A stretch of 64,000 nucleotides of DNA from the NCBI GenBank assembly GCA_038131365.1, contig JAYPPH010000006.1, forward strand, positions 62,001 through 126,000, read 5' to 3'. Positions 8,910-17,745 of this stretch are shown here, in pieces; the stretch's first letter is position 1; every line of letters starts with the position of its first letter. Origin of the DNA: Marisalimonas marina. GTDB taxonomy: Bacteria; Pseudomonadota; Alphaproteobacteria; Puniceispirillales; Marisalimonadaceae. The notes beneath the pieces were generated by a model that had not been told where the DNA came from, did not search any database, and saw only the letters and a program-made list of their open reading frames with translations. A program made the position numbers and the translations under genes.

Positions 8910-9923
8910 TTATGAAACTTTCATAATGTATTTACCGACATGTTCTCCCTTTTCAAGAGCTATATGCGCATCAACAGCTTCGTTTAATTTAAACTCGTGT
9001 TCAATTATTGGCTTTATTTGACCAGATTCTAACCATTGCCAAGCGTTTTTATAAAGACTTTCCACATAATCTGCTTTTGATTGTGTTGATTGTGGTCTTA
9101 GAGTAGAGCCAGTTATTGTTTGTCTTTTTATCATAAGATTTGCAAAGTTAACTTCATCTTTTATACCACCTTGAACAGCAATAATTATTAACCTGCCATC
9201 AAAATTTAAACATTTAAGATTTCTAGGAACATAGCTACCGGCAACCATGTCTAAAATCACATCAACTCCCTCATTGTTAGTAATTTCCTTAATTTCATCT
9301 TCAAACTGTGCGGTTTTATAATTAATACACTTAATGGCGCCTAATTTTTCAACAGCTTTACATTTTTTATCGTTTCCTGCAGTAGCATAAACTTTAGCTC
9401 CAAAACAAGTTGCAAGTTGGATTGCAGTGGTGCCAATACCACTTGCTCCTCCATGAATTAGAACTTTTTCATTTTTAGATAAATTTCCTCTCATGAATAG
9501 ATTGCTCCACACCGTGATGAATGTTTCCGGTATACAAGCGGCTTCTTGCATTGAATAATTTTCTGGTATTGGCATACAATGACCAGCGTCTACTGCTACA
9601 TACTCTGCATATCCACCTCCATGACATAGAGCGCAGACTTCATCTCCAATATTAAATTTAATATTTGATCCATTAAGAGCAACAACAATACCTGATACTT
9701 CTAAACCAGGTAGATCAGAAGCAGTTTCAGGAACTTTATAATTTCCTTGCCTTTGCAATAAATCAGGTCGGTTCACACCCGAATATGAGACTTTAATTAA
9801 TACCTGATTTTCTGAAAGTGTTGGAGTAAGTCTAGTACATAATCTCAGATTTTCTGGTCCACCATAAGCAGAAATTTCTACTGCTTGCATTTTTTCTGGA
9901 ATTATAAAACTTTCATTATTCAT
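8910..9923 (-). CDS. NAD(P)H:quinone oxidoreductase, PIG3-type zinc-independent medium-chain dehydrogenase
   Basis: The 337-residue protein has an N-terminal GroES-like domain (NRPDLLQRQG near residue 55, typical of the PIG3/QOR group) and a Rossmann half with GGASGIGTTAIQLA as the nucleotide-binding loop. It lacks the catalytic and structural zinc cysteine sets of alcohol dehydrogenases. PIG3-type enzymes reduce quinones with NADPH; the physiological substrate here is unknown. It converges with prpE across 8 bases. A 9-bp inverted repeat (8909-8927) spans its stop codon and could help transcription stop, but it has no T-run. Confidence 0.85.
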   Translation of the reverse strand: MNNESFIIPEKMQAVEISAYGGPENLRLCTRLTPTLSENQVLIKVSYSGVNRPDLLQRQGNYKVPETASDLPGLEVSGIVVALNGSNIKFNIGDEVCALCHGGGYAEYVAVDAGHCMPIPENYSMQEAACIPETFITVWSNLFMRGNLSKNEKVLIHGGASGIGTTAIQLATCFGAKVYATAGNDKKCKAVEKLGAIKCINYKTAQFEDEIKEITNNEGVDVILDMVAGSYVPRNLKCLNFDGRLIIIAVQGGIKDEVNFANLMIKRQTITGSTLRPQSTQSKADYVESLYKNAWQWLESGQIKPIIEHEFKLNEAVDAHIALEKGEHVGKYIMKVS

Positions 9924-10023
9924 AACATGCTCCTAAAGAAAAGAAATTGCCCTAATTCGGTCTTTATTAGTCAAACTATAGCCACTTATTTATGTTTTTA
10001 TACAAAAAGTAAAGGAGAATAGA

Positions 10024-10251
10024 ATGATATTTTTTATTGCATTTATTTCAATGGTTGCTTTAGAAGAGCCTCATGTTAAAAACTTTTTAGTAGAGGCATC
10101 TAAATCTGGTCCTATTGAGTATGAATTTGTTAAGCCTGTTAACTGCAAATCAGGAAAATATAAAGATACATACGTCATAGCTCAAAACGAAAGAGTTGTA
10201 TTGAAGCAAAAATCAAAAGATGGGAGTGTTGGACCTGTTTGCATCAAATAA
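10024..10251 (+). CDS. small protein of unknown function, possibly exported
   Basis: The 75-residue protein is not one I recognise. Support for it being real is a near-ideal ribosome site (AAAGGAGAA, AGGAG at 10013-10017) at good spacing before the ATG, and an intact frame that fills the space between two genes on the other strand. The first 12 or so residues are hydrophobic and could be a short signal or anchor. Two cysteines, one mid-chain (VNCKSGK) and one near the end (GPVCIK), could form a disulfide if it is exported. It converges with argG. Confidence 0.6.
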   Translation: MIFFIAFISMVALEEPHVKNFLVEASKSGPIEYEFVKPVNCKSGKYKDTYVIAQNERVVLKQKSKDGSVGPVCIK

Positions 10252-10257
10252 ATGATT

Positions 10258-11484
10258 CTAGTTTGATTTTTCAATCATTTTTTTGACTCTCAGTCTTAAG
10301 GCTTGTAATTTTATAAAACCCTCAGCATCATAATGATTATAATCTGCTGTACCTTCTTCGAAGGTTACTAAACTTTCGCTATATAAAGAATAAGGTGATT
10401 TTCTTCCAGTTATGATCACATTCCCTTTATATAATTTAGCTCTTACAGTTCCAGAGACATTTTTCTGGCTAATATCAATTGATGCTTGAAGCATTTCTCT
10501 TTCAGGAGAAAACCAGAACCCATTGTATATTAATTCTGCATATTTGGGCATTAACTCATCTTTTAAATGCGCGGCACCTTTATCTAATGTAATAGACTCA
10601 ATAGCTTTTCTCATATGAAACAGTATTGTACCGCCAGGCGTTTCATAAACACCTCTAGATTTCATGCCGACAAATCTGTTTTCAACTAAATCGATTCTAC
10701 CTATTCCATTTTCTCCACCTAAAACATTCAATTTATGTAACATTTTAGCGGGAGATAATTCTTCACCATTTAAAGCAACAGGATCACCATTTAAAAACTC
10801 TAGTATAATTTCAGTTGGTTTGTCAGGTGCATCAAAAGGGGATTTAGTTCTAGAATAAACAAATTCCTCTGGTTCTTTCCAGGGATCTTCAAGAACCTTA
10901 CCTTCGGCTGAAATATGCAAAAGATTTGCATCTACACTAAATGGTGCTTCACCTCTTTTATCCTTTGGAACTTTAATTTGATTTTTCTCAGCATAATCAA
11001 TTAGGCTTGTTCTACTTGTGAGATTCCATTCTCGCCATGGAGCAATAACCTTTATATCTGGTTGTAAACTATAATATCCAATTTCAAATCTTACCTGATC
11101 ATTACCTTTTCCTGTTGCTCCGTGTGATACGGCATCTGCTCCAGTTAAGTTAGCAATTTCTATTTGTCTTTTTGCTATGAGAGGTCTGGCAATAGATGTA
11201 CCCAATAAATAAACACCCTCATAAAGAGCATTAGCTCTAAACATTGGAAAAACAAAATCTTTGACAAACTCTTCTTTTAAATCATCAATGAAAATTTCTT
11301 TTACACCTAATGCTTTTGCTTTTTCTCTTGCAGGTTCTACCTCTTCTCCTTGACCAATATCAGCGGTGAAAGTAACAACTTCACATTGATAATTATCTCT
11401 TAACCATTTTAAAATGACTGAGGTATCTAAACCTCCAGAATAAGCCAGTACAACTTTTTTTATATCAGGGGTTTCCTTTAACAT
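10258..11484 (-). CDS. argG: argininosuccinate synthase
   Basis: This enzyme condenses citrulline and aspartate with ATP in arginine synthesis. The AYSGGLDTS nucleotide loop is at residues 14-22, followed by GATGKGNDQVRFE and other class features. An in-frame ATG exists further upstream at 11523, but the ATG at 11484 is better: AAGGAA stands 5 bases before it and the N-terminus (about 12 residues before the SGGLDTS loop) then has the family's usual length. The product is 408 residues. The 205 bases upstream, before the divergent IalB gene, are AT-rich and show no feature I can identify firmly. Confidence 0.95.
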   Translation of the reverse strand: MLKETPDIKKVVLAYSGGLDTSVILKWLRDNYQCEVVTFTADIGQGEEVEPAREKAKALGVKEIFIDDLKEEFVKDFVFPMFRANALYEGVYLLGTSIARPLIAKRQIEIANLTGADAVSHGATGKGNDQVRFEIGYYSLQPDIKVIAPWREWNLTSRTSLIDYAEKNQIKVPKDKRGEAPFSVDANLLHISAEGKVLEDPWKEPEEFVYSRTKSPFDAPDKPTEIILEFLNGDPVALNGEELSPAKMLHKLNVLGGENGIGRIDLVENRFVGMKSRGVYETPGGTILFHMRKAIESITLDKGAAHLKDELMPKYAELIYNGFWFSPEREMLQASIDISQKNVSGTVRAKLYKGNVIITGRKSPYSLYSESLVTFEEGTADYNHYDAEGFIKLQALRLRVKKMIEKSN

Positions 11485-11701
11485 TTTGTTCCTTAAATAA
11501 TTAATTTGTGAAATCAGATGCAAAAATTTTTTACATAATTACTCTAAATCACACTTTTTGTAAAAAAATAATTATACCATAAGATTTTAAGGGTCGTGGG
11601 GGTTGTAAGTAAACTGAATTATTGTTACTTATTTATTATGCTGAAATCAAACTGTGGTCTCAAAATTGCATCTATTCATTAAAATTTAAATGGGAATTAT
11701 A

Positions 11702-12217
11702 ATGAAAGTCCTTAGGTTACTATTTTTATCAACAGTTTTAATCCTAGGTAATTTTATTTCTAAAATTTCATTTGCTGAAACAAACTTGCTTGGGTCAGAA
11801 AAAAATTGGAGAGCCTACTCTACAAAAAAAGGTAAGTCTAAAACATGCTTCATCACTTCCGAGCCAATCAAAACAGAGGGTAAATTTAACAAAGATAACA
11901 GAGGTAAACCCTATGTTTTTGTTACAAACATTAAGGGTGGAAGCACACATGAGGTATCTATAAAGGCTGGGTTTAACTTCAAACGTAATAAAGACGTTAT
12001 TTTTGATGTAGATGGGAAAAAAACAAATCTGTTTCCTGTAGATGATAGAGCATGGTCAGAAAGTTCAAAAATAGATAGATTTCTTGTTCAATCGATGAGA
12101 AAAGGAAAATTATTAAAAGTCACTGGCACTTCTACTCCTGGAAATAAGATTGTTGACACTTATTCACTTTTAGGCTTTACGAAAGCACTGCGACTTATTG
12201 ATAAAAGTTGTTCTTAA
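11702..12217 (+). CDS. IalB-family periplasmic protein (invasion-associated locus B)
   Basis: The protein starts with a signal peptide (hydrophobic core LFLSTVLILGNFI, cleavage likely after SFA at residue 25). The mature part has the IalB pattern: WRAYSTK near its start, KTCFITSEP, then AWSE....MRKGK and a C-terminal GFTKAL.LIDKSC. Two cysteines suggest a disulfide. The family was named from Bartonella but is widespread in free-living alphaproteobacteria, where its role is unknown. An ATG at 11690 is also in frame; 11702 gives a cleaner signal peptide. The rlmN gene follows 27 bases later on the same strand. Confidence 0.8.
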   Translation: MKVLRLLFLSTVLILGNFISKISFAETNLLGSEKNWRAYSTKKGKSKTCFITSEPIKTEGKFNKDNRGKPYVFVTNIKGGSTHEVSIKAGFNFKRNKDVIFDVDGKKTNLFPVDDRAWSESSKIDRFLVQSMRKGKLLKVTGTSTPGNKIVDTYSLLGFTKALRLIDKSCS

Positions 12218-12244
12218 TCAACTTTTTAAGAAAGCATTAATAAT

Positions 12245-13348
12245 ATGTCCTCGTTCAAACAAAATTTAATGGATTTTAGTTTTGAAGAACTACAGGATTT
12301 TTGTACTTCTAACAAACTTCCAAAATTTAGAGCTACTCAGATATGGAGATGGATCTACTGTTTTGGAACCCAAGTTTTTGAAGATATGAAAAATATTTCA
12401 AAATCTGATAAAGAATTTTTGAAAGAAATTTCTTATATCCCAAGATTAAGTGTTTCTGAAATGCATAAAAGTAAAGACGGCACAATTAAATGGCTAATTA
12501 AACTGAATGATAATTCTGAAATAGAAACCGTTTATATACCGCAAGATGATCGAGGAACTGTTTGCTTGTCTAGTCAAGTTGGTTGTACTTTAAATTGCTC
12601 ATTTTGTCATACTGGAACGCAGGCATTAGTAAGAAACTTAACTGCGGGTGAAATAATTGGCCAATTAATGCTTGTTATGGATCATTTAAAAGACTGGCCA
12701 TCTGGTAAAAATGGTAGAAAAGTTACGAATATCGTTATGATGGGTATGGGTGAGCCTTTATTAAATTATGACGAAGTCAGTAAATCTATAAAAATAATGA
12801 TGTCAGATGATGGAATATCTATCTCTAGAAGACGAATAACTTTATCAACTTCTGGTATAATTCCATTTATTAATAAAGCAGGCGTTGATTTGGGAGTGAA
12901 CCTAGCTATCTCTCTTCATGCAGTTAATGATGCATTGAGAAACAAATTAGTTCCAATTAATAAAAAATATAATTTAGAAGAATTAATAAATACTTGTAGA
13001 AATTATCCCAAATTATCTAATTCAAGAAGAATTACATGGGAATATGTAATGTTAAAAGACATTAATGACTCAGAGGATGATGCAAAAAACTTAGTTAAAT
13101 TAATCTCTGGGATACCATCTAAAATTAATTTAATTCCATTTAATCCTTGGCCAGGTTCATTGTTTGAAACTTCTACGAATAGAAAAATAGACAATTTTGC
13201 AAAAATAATTATGGATGCAGGTTTTGCATCACCAATTCGAAAGCCGCGTGGCCAAGACATTTATGCAGCTTGTGGTCAACTAAAATCTGAGACAGAGAAA
13301 ATAAGAAAATCGCAAATCAATAAGCTTGTGCCCTTACATACAATCTAA
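12245..13348 (+). CDS. rlmN: 23S rRNA (A2503-C2)/tRNA (A37-C2) methyltransferase
   Basis: This radical-SAM methyltransferase methylates A2503 of 23S rRNA and, in several bacteria, A37 of some tRNAs. The iron-sulfur cluster motif CxxxCxxC is at C114, C118 and C121 (CTLNCSFC), followed by GEIIGQL, MGMGEPLLNYD and RRITLSTSG. C343 in the AACGQL motif near the end is the conserved cysteine that forms the covalent rRNA intermediate in this family. The 367-residue length is typical. It probably shares a transcript with the IalB gene upstream. Confidence 0.95.
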   Translation: MSSFKQNLMDFSFEELQDFCTSNKLPKFRATQIWRWIYCFGTQVFEDMKNISKSDKEFLKEISYIPRLSVSEMHKSKDGTIKWLIKLNDNSEIETVYIPQDDRGTVCLSSQVGCTLNCSFCHTGTQALVRNLTAGEIIGQLMLVMDHLKDWPSGKNGRKVTNIVMMGMGEPLLNYDEVSKSIKIMMSDDGISISRRRITLSTSGIIPFINKAGVDLGVNLAISLHAVNDALRNKLVPINKKYNLEELINTCRNYPKLSNSRRITWEYVMLKDINDSEDDAKNLVKLISGIPSKINLIPFNPWPGSLFETSTNRKIDNFAKIIMDAGFASPIRKPRGQDIYAACGQLKSETEKIRKSQINKLVPLHTI

Positions 13349-13445
13349 ATAAGTTCCAATATTAAATTTTTATGAAACTATTGCTTTAGAAGGTATTAGC
13401 TATTACATTATTGTTATTAATTAATTTTAAAAGGAAAATATGTAA

Positions 13446-14174
13446 ATGAATAACAATCGTTTCATGTCAAGTTCAAATGCTCAAGCTACCCAAATAGATT
13501 TGGGTCTTAGATCATATATGCTTGGTGTTTACAACCATATGACAACAGCGCTGGCATTAACAGGCTTCATGGCTATGGGATTAAACTTTCTTGCTATTTC
13601 TAACGGTGCATTAACACCTATTGGCGAATTATTTTTCTTAAGCCCTCTTAAGTGGGTAGTTATGTTAGCCCCACTAGGAATGGTTTTTTATATTTCAGCA
13701 AGAATAAATAGTATATCAGCTGAAAAGGCTAGAAGCTTATTCTATGTATATGCTGGTCTAATGGGACTTTCATTGTCGTCCTTATTGTTAGTATATACAG
13801 GTGCTTCTGTAGTTAGAGCTTTTTTCGTAACTGCAGCCGCTTTTGCTGCACTATCTTTGTATGGATATACTACAAAAAAATCTCTATCAGGGTTAGGTTC
13901 ATTTTTAATGATGGGTGTTTTTGGACTTATTATAGCTCAAATAGTAAACATCTTTATGGCATCAACACAGTTAGATTTTATGATTTCTATAATTGGTGTA
14001 CTAATTTTTGCAGGATTAACTGCTTATGACACTCAAAAAATTAAAAATATGTACTTAGCTGGTGATAATGATGAAACTGCTGGTAAAAAATCCGTTATGG
14101 GTGCTTTGACACTTTATCTTGATTTCATACTTATGTTCCAATTCTTACTTGCCTTTTTAGGAAATCGTGAATAA
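13446..14174 (+). CDS. Bax inhibitor-1 / YccA-family membrane protein
   Basis: The 242-residue protein is nearly all hydrophobic with about seven membrane segments. The late TAYDTQKIKNMY motif and the following LYLDFILMFQFLLAFLGNR are characteristic of the BI-1/YccA/YbhL family. In bacteria YccA modulates the membrane protease FtsH, and BI-1 homologues can act as pH-sensitive calcium leak channels; which applies here cannot be told. A ribosome site AAAAGGAAAA precedes the start. It has about 100 bases of upstream spacer and ends just before a strong terminator, so it may be transcribed alone. Confidence 0.9.
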   Translation: MNNNRFMSSSNAQATQIDLGLRSYMLGVYNHMTTALALTGFMAMGLNFLAISNGALTPIGELFFLSPLKWVVMLAPLGMVFYISARINSISAEKARSLFYVYAGLMGLSLSSLLLVYTGASVVRAFFVTAAAFAALSLYGYTTKKSLSGLGSFLMMGVFGLIIAQIVNIFMASTQLDFMISIIGVLIFAGLTAYDTQKIKNMYLAGDNDETAGKKSVMGALTLYLDFILMFQFLLAFLGNRE

Positions 14175-14198
14175 TTTTTTTTAAAAAACATTACTAAT

Positions 14199-14224
14199 AA
14201 AAAGCCATCTTTGATGGCTTTTTT
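14199..14224. terminator. bidirectional intrinsic terminator
   Basis: A perfect GCCATC/GATGGC stem (14204-14209 with 14213-14218) with a TTT loop is extended by flanking A-run and T-run pairing. The T-run follows on the plus strand and the A-run precedes it, so the hairpin works in both directions. It separates the plus-strand BI-1 gene from the convergent glutathione peroxidase gene, whose stop lies at its edge. Confidence 0.85.
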
Positions 14225-14774
14225 ATTTTTCGGAAATAATTTTTTTAATCATTTGATTGATTTTACTTGAGTTAGGTTTAGTGGTACTTGCATACCACGA
14301 TACTAGTTTTCCGTTTTTATCAATTAAATATTTATAGAAGTTCCATTTTGGAAAAGCTAAAAATCCAGCTTCATTTTTAATCCATTTGAAAAAAGGATGC
14401 CCTTCATCACCTTTAATTTTAGTGATTTCTGTCAATAAAAATGTCACCCCAAAGTTAGTGGAACAAAATTCTTTTACTTCTTCATTGGAAGACAATTCCT
14501 GGTTTCCAAAATCGTTTGAAGGTACTCCCAACACAATAAGCTCATCTTTTTTATATTGATTATAAATTTCTTCTATATCTTTATATTGATTAGTAAACCC
14601 ACATAAAGATGCTGTGTTAATTATAAAAATTGGTTTACCCTTAAAATCAATTAATTTTATTTCATTACCATCAATTGATTTAAACTTAAATTTATGAGCA
14701 TCAATATTAGCACTTGAATTATAAGACATGAAAGCTCCTAGTATTGTGAATACAAAAATAAAAAATTTATTCAT
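14223..14774 (-). CDS. glutathione peroxidase-family thiol peroxidase, probably exported
   Basis: The 183-residue protein belongs to the glutathione peroxidase family, which reduces peroxides with thiol donors. The catalytic cysteine form is C58 in NTASLCGFTNQY; other family motifs are VPSNDFGNQE and FPKWNFYKYLID, giving the Cys/Gln/Trp/Asn set. Many bacterial members use thioredoxin rather than glutathione. A hydrophobic N-terminus (FFIFVFTILGAFM) suggests export to the periplasm. It lies 1 base after the flavoprotein gene on the same strand, so the two are probably co-transcribed. Confidence 0.88.
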   Translation of the reverse strand: MNKFFIFVFTILGAFMSYNSSANIDAHKFKFKSIDGNEIKLIDFKGKPIFIINTASLCGFTNQYKDIEEIYNQYKKDELIVLGVPSNDFGNQELSSNEEVKEFCSTNFGVTFLLTEITKIKGDEGHPFFKWIKNEAGFLAFPKWNFYKYLIDKNGKLVSWYASTTKPNSSKINQMIKKIISEK

Positions 14775-14775
14775 T

Positions 14776-15879
14776 TTATGAAGCCCAAACCTGGCTTAAA
14801 ATATCTTCTATCATTTCTTTACCCTTAGATTGGATTGCTAAGTTTCTAAAATATCCTGTGATTTTTTGTGAACTCAACACTTTACCAACTAACTTAGATT
14901 TTTGATTAATAATCTCTCTTTTTATTGACCTGTTTTGAATAAAAAATTCTACCATCTCATTAAGATTATTATTATTTTCTAGAAAATTATTTAAGAAAAT
15001 AGCATCTTCTAAAATTTGGTTACCTCCTTGAGCTAAATGTGGAAGCGTAGGAAAAGCAGCTTCACCAAATAAAAATACATTTTTTTTAAAGATGGAAGTT
15101 ATTTCATTTGTATTATTGCCAACTAAAGATGTTTTCCAATTTAATTCATTAGGAATTAAATAGTTTAATAGCTTACTATCAAATATTGGAGGTGAAAAAT
15201 TATTATCTGAAGGGACAAAAATATAATTAGTTGCTTTTTTATTTTTAATAATTGTTGGATATATAACAAAATATCCTTGTGAGTGAAGAAGGATCTGAAG
15301 GGTTTTTTTGGCTAGGTTATAAGAACTAGTATCTAATGAAACAGCTCTAAAAATTTTTTTAAAACTTGTTTGTTTATTTGATCCAACAACAAACTTTCTT
15401 GATACTCCCTGTGTACCATCAGCTCCAATTACAAAATCAGTTTCAAAAATTTTTTTCTTTGTATCTAAAAGTTCTATCTTGTTATCATTATTTATGATGT
15501 GATTTATTAAAGAAGTGTGTATTTTAATATTTTTATTAGACAATACTTTTTGTTTCAAAATATTAACAAGATTTTCTCTACTAATCGAACCATATACTTC
15601 GTTATTATTCGTAAGATCATAATTAGATAACAATTCTAATATTTCTTCAGAATTTATTTTTTTAATATGAATTGCATTAAATGCTTCGAATACTGGCTTG
15701 ATATCTTCTATATCAACTATTTGAGTTAAAGCTTTCCATCCATTAGGAGAAATTTGTTGTGAACCAAAATGTTTATTTTCACCTTCAAAAACGTTAACAG
15801 AAAAGTTTTTTTTTATAAATATTGAGGCAATTAACCAAGCTGAAAAACCTCCTCCAATAATCGATATACTCTTCATCAT
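14776..15879 (-). CDS. FAD-dependent monooxygenase-like protein with altered FAD motif
   Basis: The 367-residue protein has the group A flavoprotein hydroxylase layout: N-terminal SIIGGGFSAWL (FAD-binding GxGxxG region), a mid-chain VIGADGTQGVSR (DG motif) and a C-terminal FAD-ribityl motif with LPHLAQGGNQILEDA. The third motif, normally GDAAHP, reads GEAAFP: Asp has become Glu and His has become Phe. The fold resembles salicylate- and ubiquinone-type hydroxylases, but the substrate cannot be told and activity may be altered. Its N-terminal glycine loop is also slightly loose (GGGFSA). It leads an apparent two-gene unit with the peroxidase. Upstream is a 220-base AT-rich gap shared with pckA. 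Confidence 0.7.
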   Translation of the reverse strand: MMKSISIIGGGFSAWLIASIFIKKNFSVNVFEGENKHFGSQQISPNGWKALTQIVDIEDIKPVFEAFNAIHIKKINSEEILELLSNYDLTNNNEVYGSISRENLVNILKQKVLSNKNIKIHTSLINHIINNDNKIELLDTKKKIFETDFVIGADGTQGVSRKFVVGSNKQTSFKKIFRAVSLDTSSYNLAKKTLQILLHSQGYFVIYPTIIKNKKATNYIFVPSDNNFSPPIFDSKLLNYLIPNELNWKTSLVGNNTNEITSIFKKNVFLFGEAAFPTLPHLAQGGNQILEDAIFLNNFLENNNNLNEMVEFFIQNRSIKREIINQKSKLVGKVLSSQKITGYFRNLAIQSKGKEMIEDILSQVWAS

Positions 15880-16040
15880 CTAAAATTCAATTTCTGTAAA
15901 AATGAACTCAAAGTGAACTTTTTTACTTTTAAAATAAATTAATTTTTTAACTTATATTATATATTTTGGACTATAACAAAATATAATGCTAATTATCACT
16001 AATTAATGTTTCTCAAATGTTACATTTATGGATAATTTAC

Positions 16041-16068
16041 TTGAAAATTTTTAAAAAATACTAATTAT
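16041..16068 (+). promoter_or_regulatory. possible promoter for pckA
   Basis: TTGAAA at 16041-16046 matches five of six bases of the -35 consensus, and AATTAT at 16063-16068, 16 bases later, matches four of six of the -10. It lies about 33 bases before the chosen pckA start in a 220-base intergenic region. In DNA this AT-rich such matches arise by chance, so the call is tentative. Confidence 0.3.
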
Positions 16069-16100
16069 ACATTTCATTTTTATTATACTTGGAAAGATTG

Positions 16101-17711
16101 ATGAATACTAAATTACAGGAACAACTTCAAAAAATTGGTATACATAATGTCAAAGAAATTTACTATAACCCTAGTTATGAATTTCTCTATGAACAAGAAA
16201 ATTCCTCAGATTTAGTAGGATTTGAAAAAGTACAGAATACCGAATTTGGAGCAGTTAATGTTATGACTGGTATTTTCACAGGTCGCTCTCCTAAAGATAA
16301 ATATATATTAAAAGATGAAAATACAAAAAACACTTTATGGTGGACTTCTGATTCTTCAAAAAATGATAACAAACCCATTAATAAAGAGGTTTGGGATAAT
16401 CTTAATGGTATTGTAACTAAACAACTCTCAAATAAAAAATTATATATAATTGATGCATTTTGTGGCGCTAACAAAGATACTTGCTTGAAAGTAAGATTTG
16501 TAATGGAAGTGGCTTGGCAGGCTCATTTTGTTAAAAATATGTTTATTAGACCTTCTGAAGAGGAGTTAAAAGATTTTGTTCCAGATTTTCATGTTTTAAA
16601 TGGTTCAAAATCTAATAATGAAAATTTCAAAAATGATGGTTTAAATTCAGAAACATTTATAGCTTTTAATCTAACTGACAAAATTCAAATTATAGGAGGT
16701 AGTTGGTACGGCGGAGAAATGAAAAAAGGAATGTTTTCTGTCATGAATTATCTTCTCCCTCCAAAAAATATAGCATCAATGCATTGTTCGGCTAATAAAG
16801 GACAAGATGGATCCGTTGCCTTATTTTTTGGATTATCAGGTACAGGTAAAACAACTCTTTCTACTGACCCCAAAAGGGAACTTATTGGTGATGATGAGCA
16901 CGGTTGGGACGACGATGGTGTGTTCAACTTTGAAGGTGGCTGTTATGCAAAGACCATAGATTTAGACAAAGATAAAGAGCCTGATATATACAAAGCCATT
17001 AGAAGAGATGCTCTCCTAGAAAATGTAACAGTTAATGAAAATGGTAAAGTTGATTATAGTGATACTTCTGTTACTCAAAATACAAGAGTGTCATATCCAA
17101 TTTATCATATAGACAACATTGTTAAGCCAATTTCAAAAGGGAAGCATGCTTCTAAAATAATTTTTTTAACAGCTGATGCTTATGGAGTGCTTCCTCCGGT
17201 TTCTAGACTATCTTATGAACAAGCAGAGTATCATTTTCTTTCTGGCTTTACAGCAAAACTGGCAGGTACTGAAAGAGGAGTAACGAAGCCGCAGCCTACA
17301 TTTTCTGCTTGCTATGGTGCTGCCTTTTTAATGTTACATCCTACTGTTTATTCTGATGTGTTGTCAAAAAAAATGAAAGCTTCAAATTCTAAAGTTTTTT
17401 TGGTCAACACAGGTTGGAATGGTCAGGGCAATAGAATTTCACTAAAAAATACTAGATTGATAATAGATGCTATCTTAAACAATGAATTAGATGAAGTTGA
17501 AACTAAGAAAATTCCATTTTTTAATCTTGAAATACCTATCAATGTTAAGAACGTTCCAACCGAATTATTAGATCCTAGGAACACATGGGATAACAGTAAT
17601 TTGTGGGATGAAAAAGCGAAAGAATTAGCACAATTATTTATTAGTAATTTTCAAAAATTTTGTGATAATGATCATGGAAAAAAACTACAAGAAGCAGGTC
17701 CTAAAATCTAA
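16101..17711 (+). CDS. pckA: phosphoenolpyruvate carboxykinase (ATP)
   Basis: This enzyme converts oxaloacetate and ATP to phosphoenolpyruvate and starts gluconeogenesis. The kinase P-loop FGLSGTGKTTLS is followed by LIGDDEHGWDDDGVFNFEGGCYAK, the metal- and substrate-binding region of the ATP-type enzymes. Earlier GRSPKDKYI and later TAGTERGVTKP-like (LAGTERGVTKPQPTFS) motifs complete the set. A TTG at 16089 is also in frame, but the ATG at 16101 has GGAAAG just upstream and gives the normal 536-residue protein. It fits a cell that grows on propionate and other organic acids, since succinyl-CoA carbon must pass through oxaloacetate. The efflux adaptor gene follows after 34 bases. Confidence 0.95.
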   Translation: MNTKLQEQLQKIGIHNVKEIYYNPSYEFLYEQENSSDLVGFEKVQNTEFGAVNVMTGIFTGRSPKDKYILKDENTKNTLWWTSDSSKNDNKPINKEVWDNLNGIVTKQLSNKKLYIIDAFCGANKDTCLKVRFVMEVAWQAHFVKNMFIRPSEEELKDFVPDFHVLNGSKSNNENFKNDGLNSETFIAFNLTDKIQIIGGSWYGGEMKKGMFSVMNYLLPPKNIASMHCSANKGQDGSVALFFGLSGTGKTTLSTDPKRELIGDDEHGWDDDGVFNFEGGCYAKTIDLDKDKEPDIYKAIRRDALLENVTVNENGKVDYSDTSVTQNTRVSYPIYHIDNIVKPISKGKHASKIIFLTADAYGVLPPVSRLSYEQAEYHFLSGFTAKLAGTERGVTKPQPTFSACYGAAFLMLHPTVYSDVLSKKMKASNSKVFLVNTGWNGQGNRISLKNTRLIIDAILNNELDEVETKKIPFFNLEIPINVKNVPTELLDPRNTWDNSNLWDEKAKELAQLFISNFQKFCDNDHGKKLQEAGPKI

Positions 17712-17745
17712 AAATATATAAATAAAATTTTACCTAGGAATAAAA

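Noticed and set aside
8909..8927. 9-bp inverted repeat at the prpE/quinone oxidoreductase junction as a terminator
   Set aside because: It is AT-rich with a 1-base centre and has no T-run on either side; it could help at most weakly.
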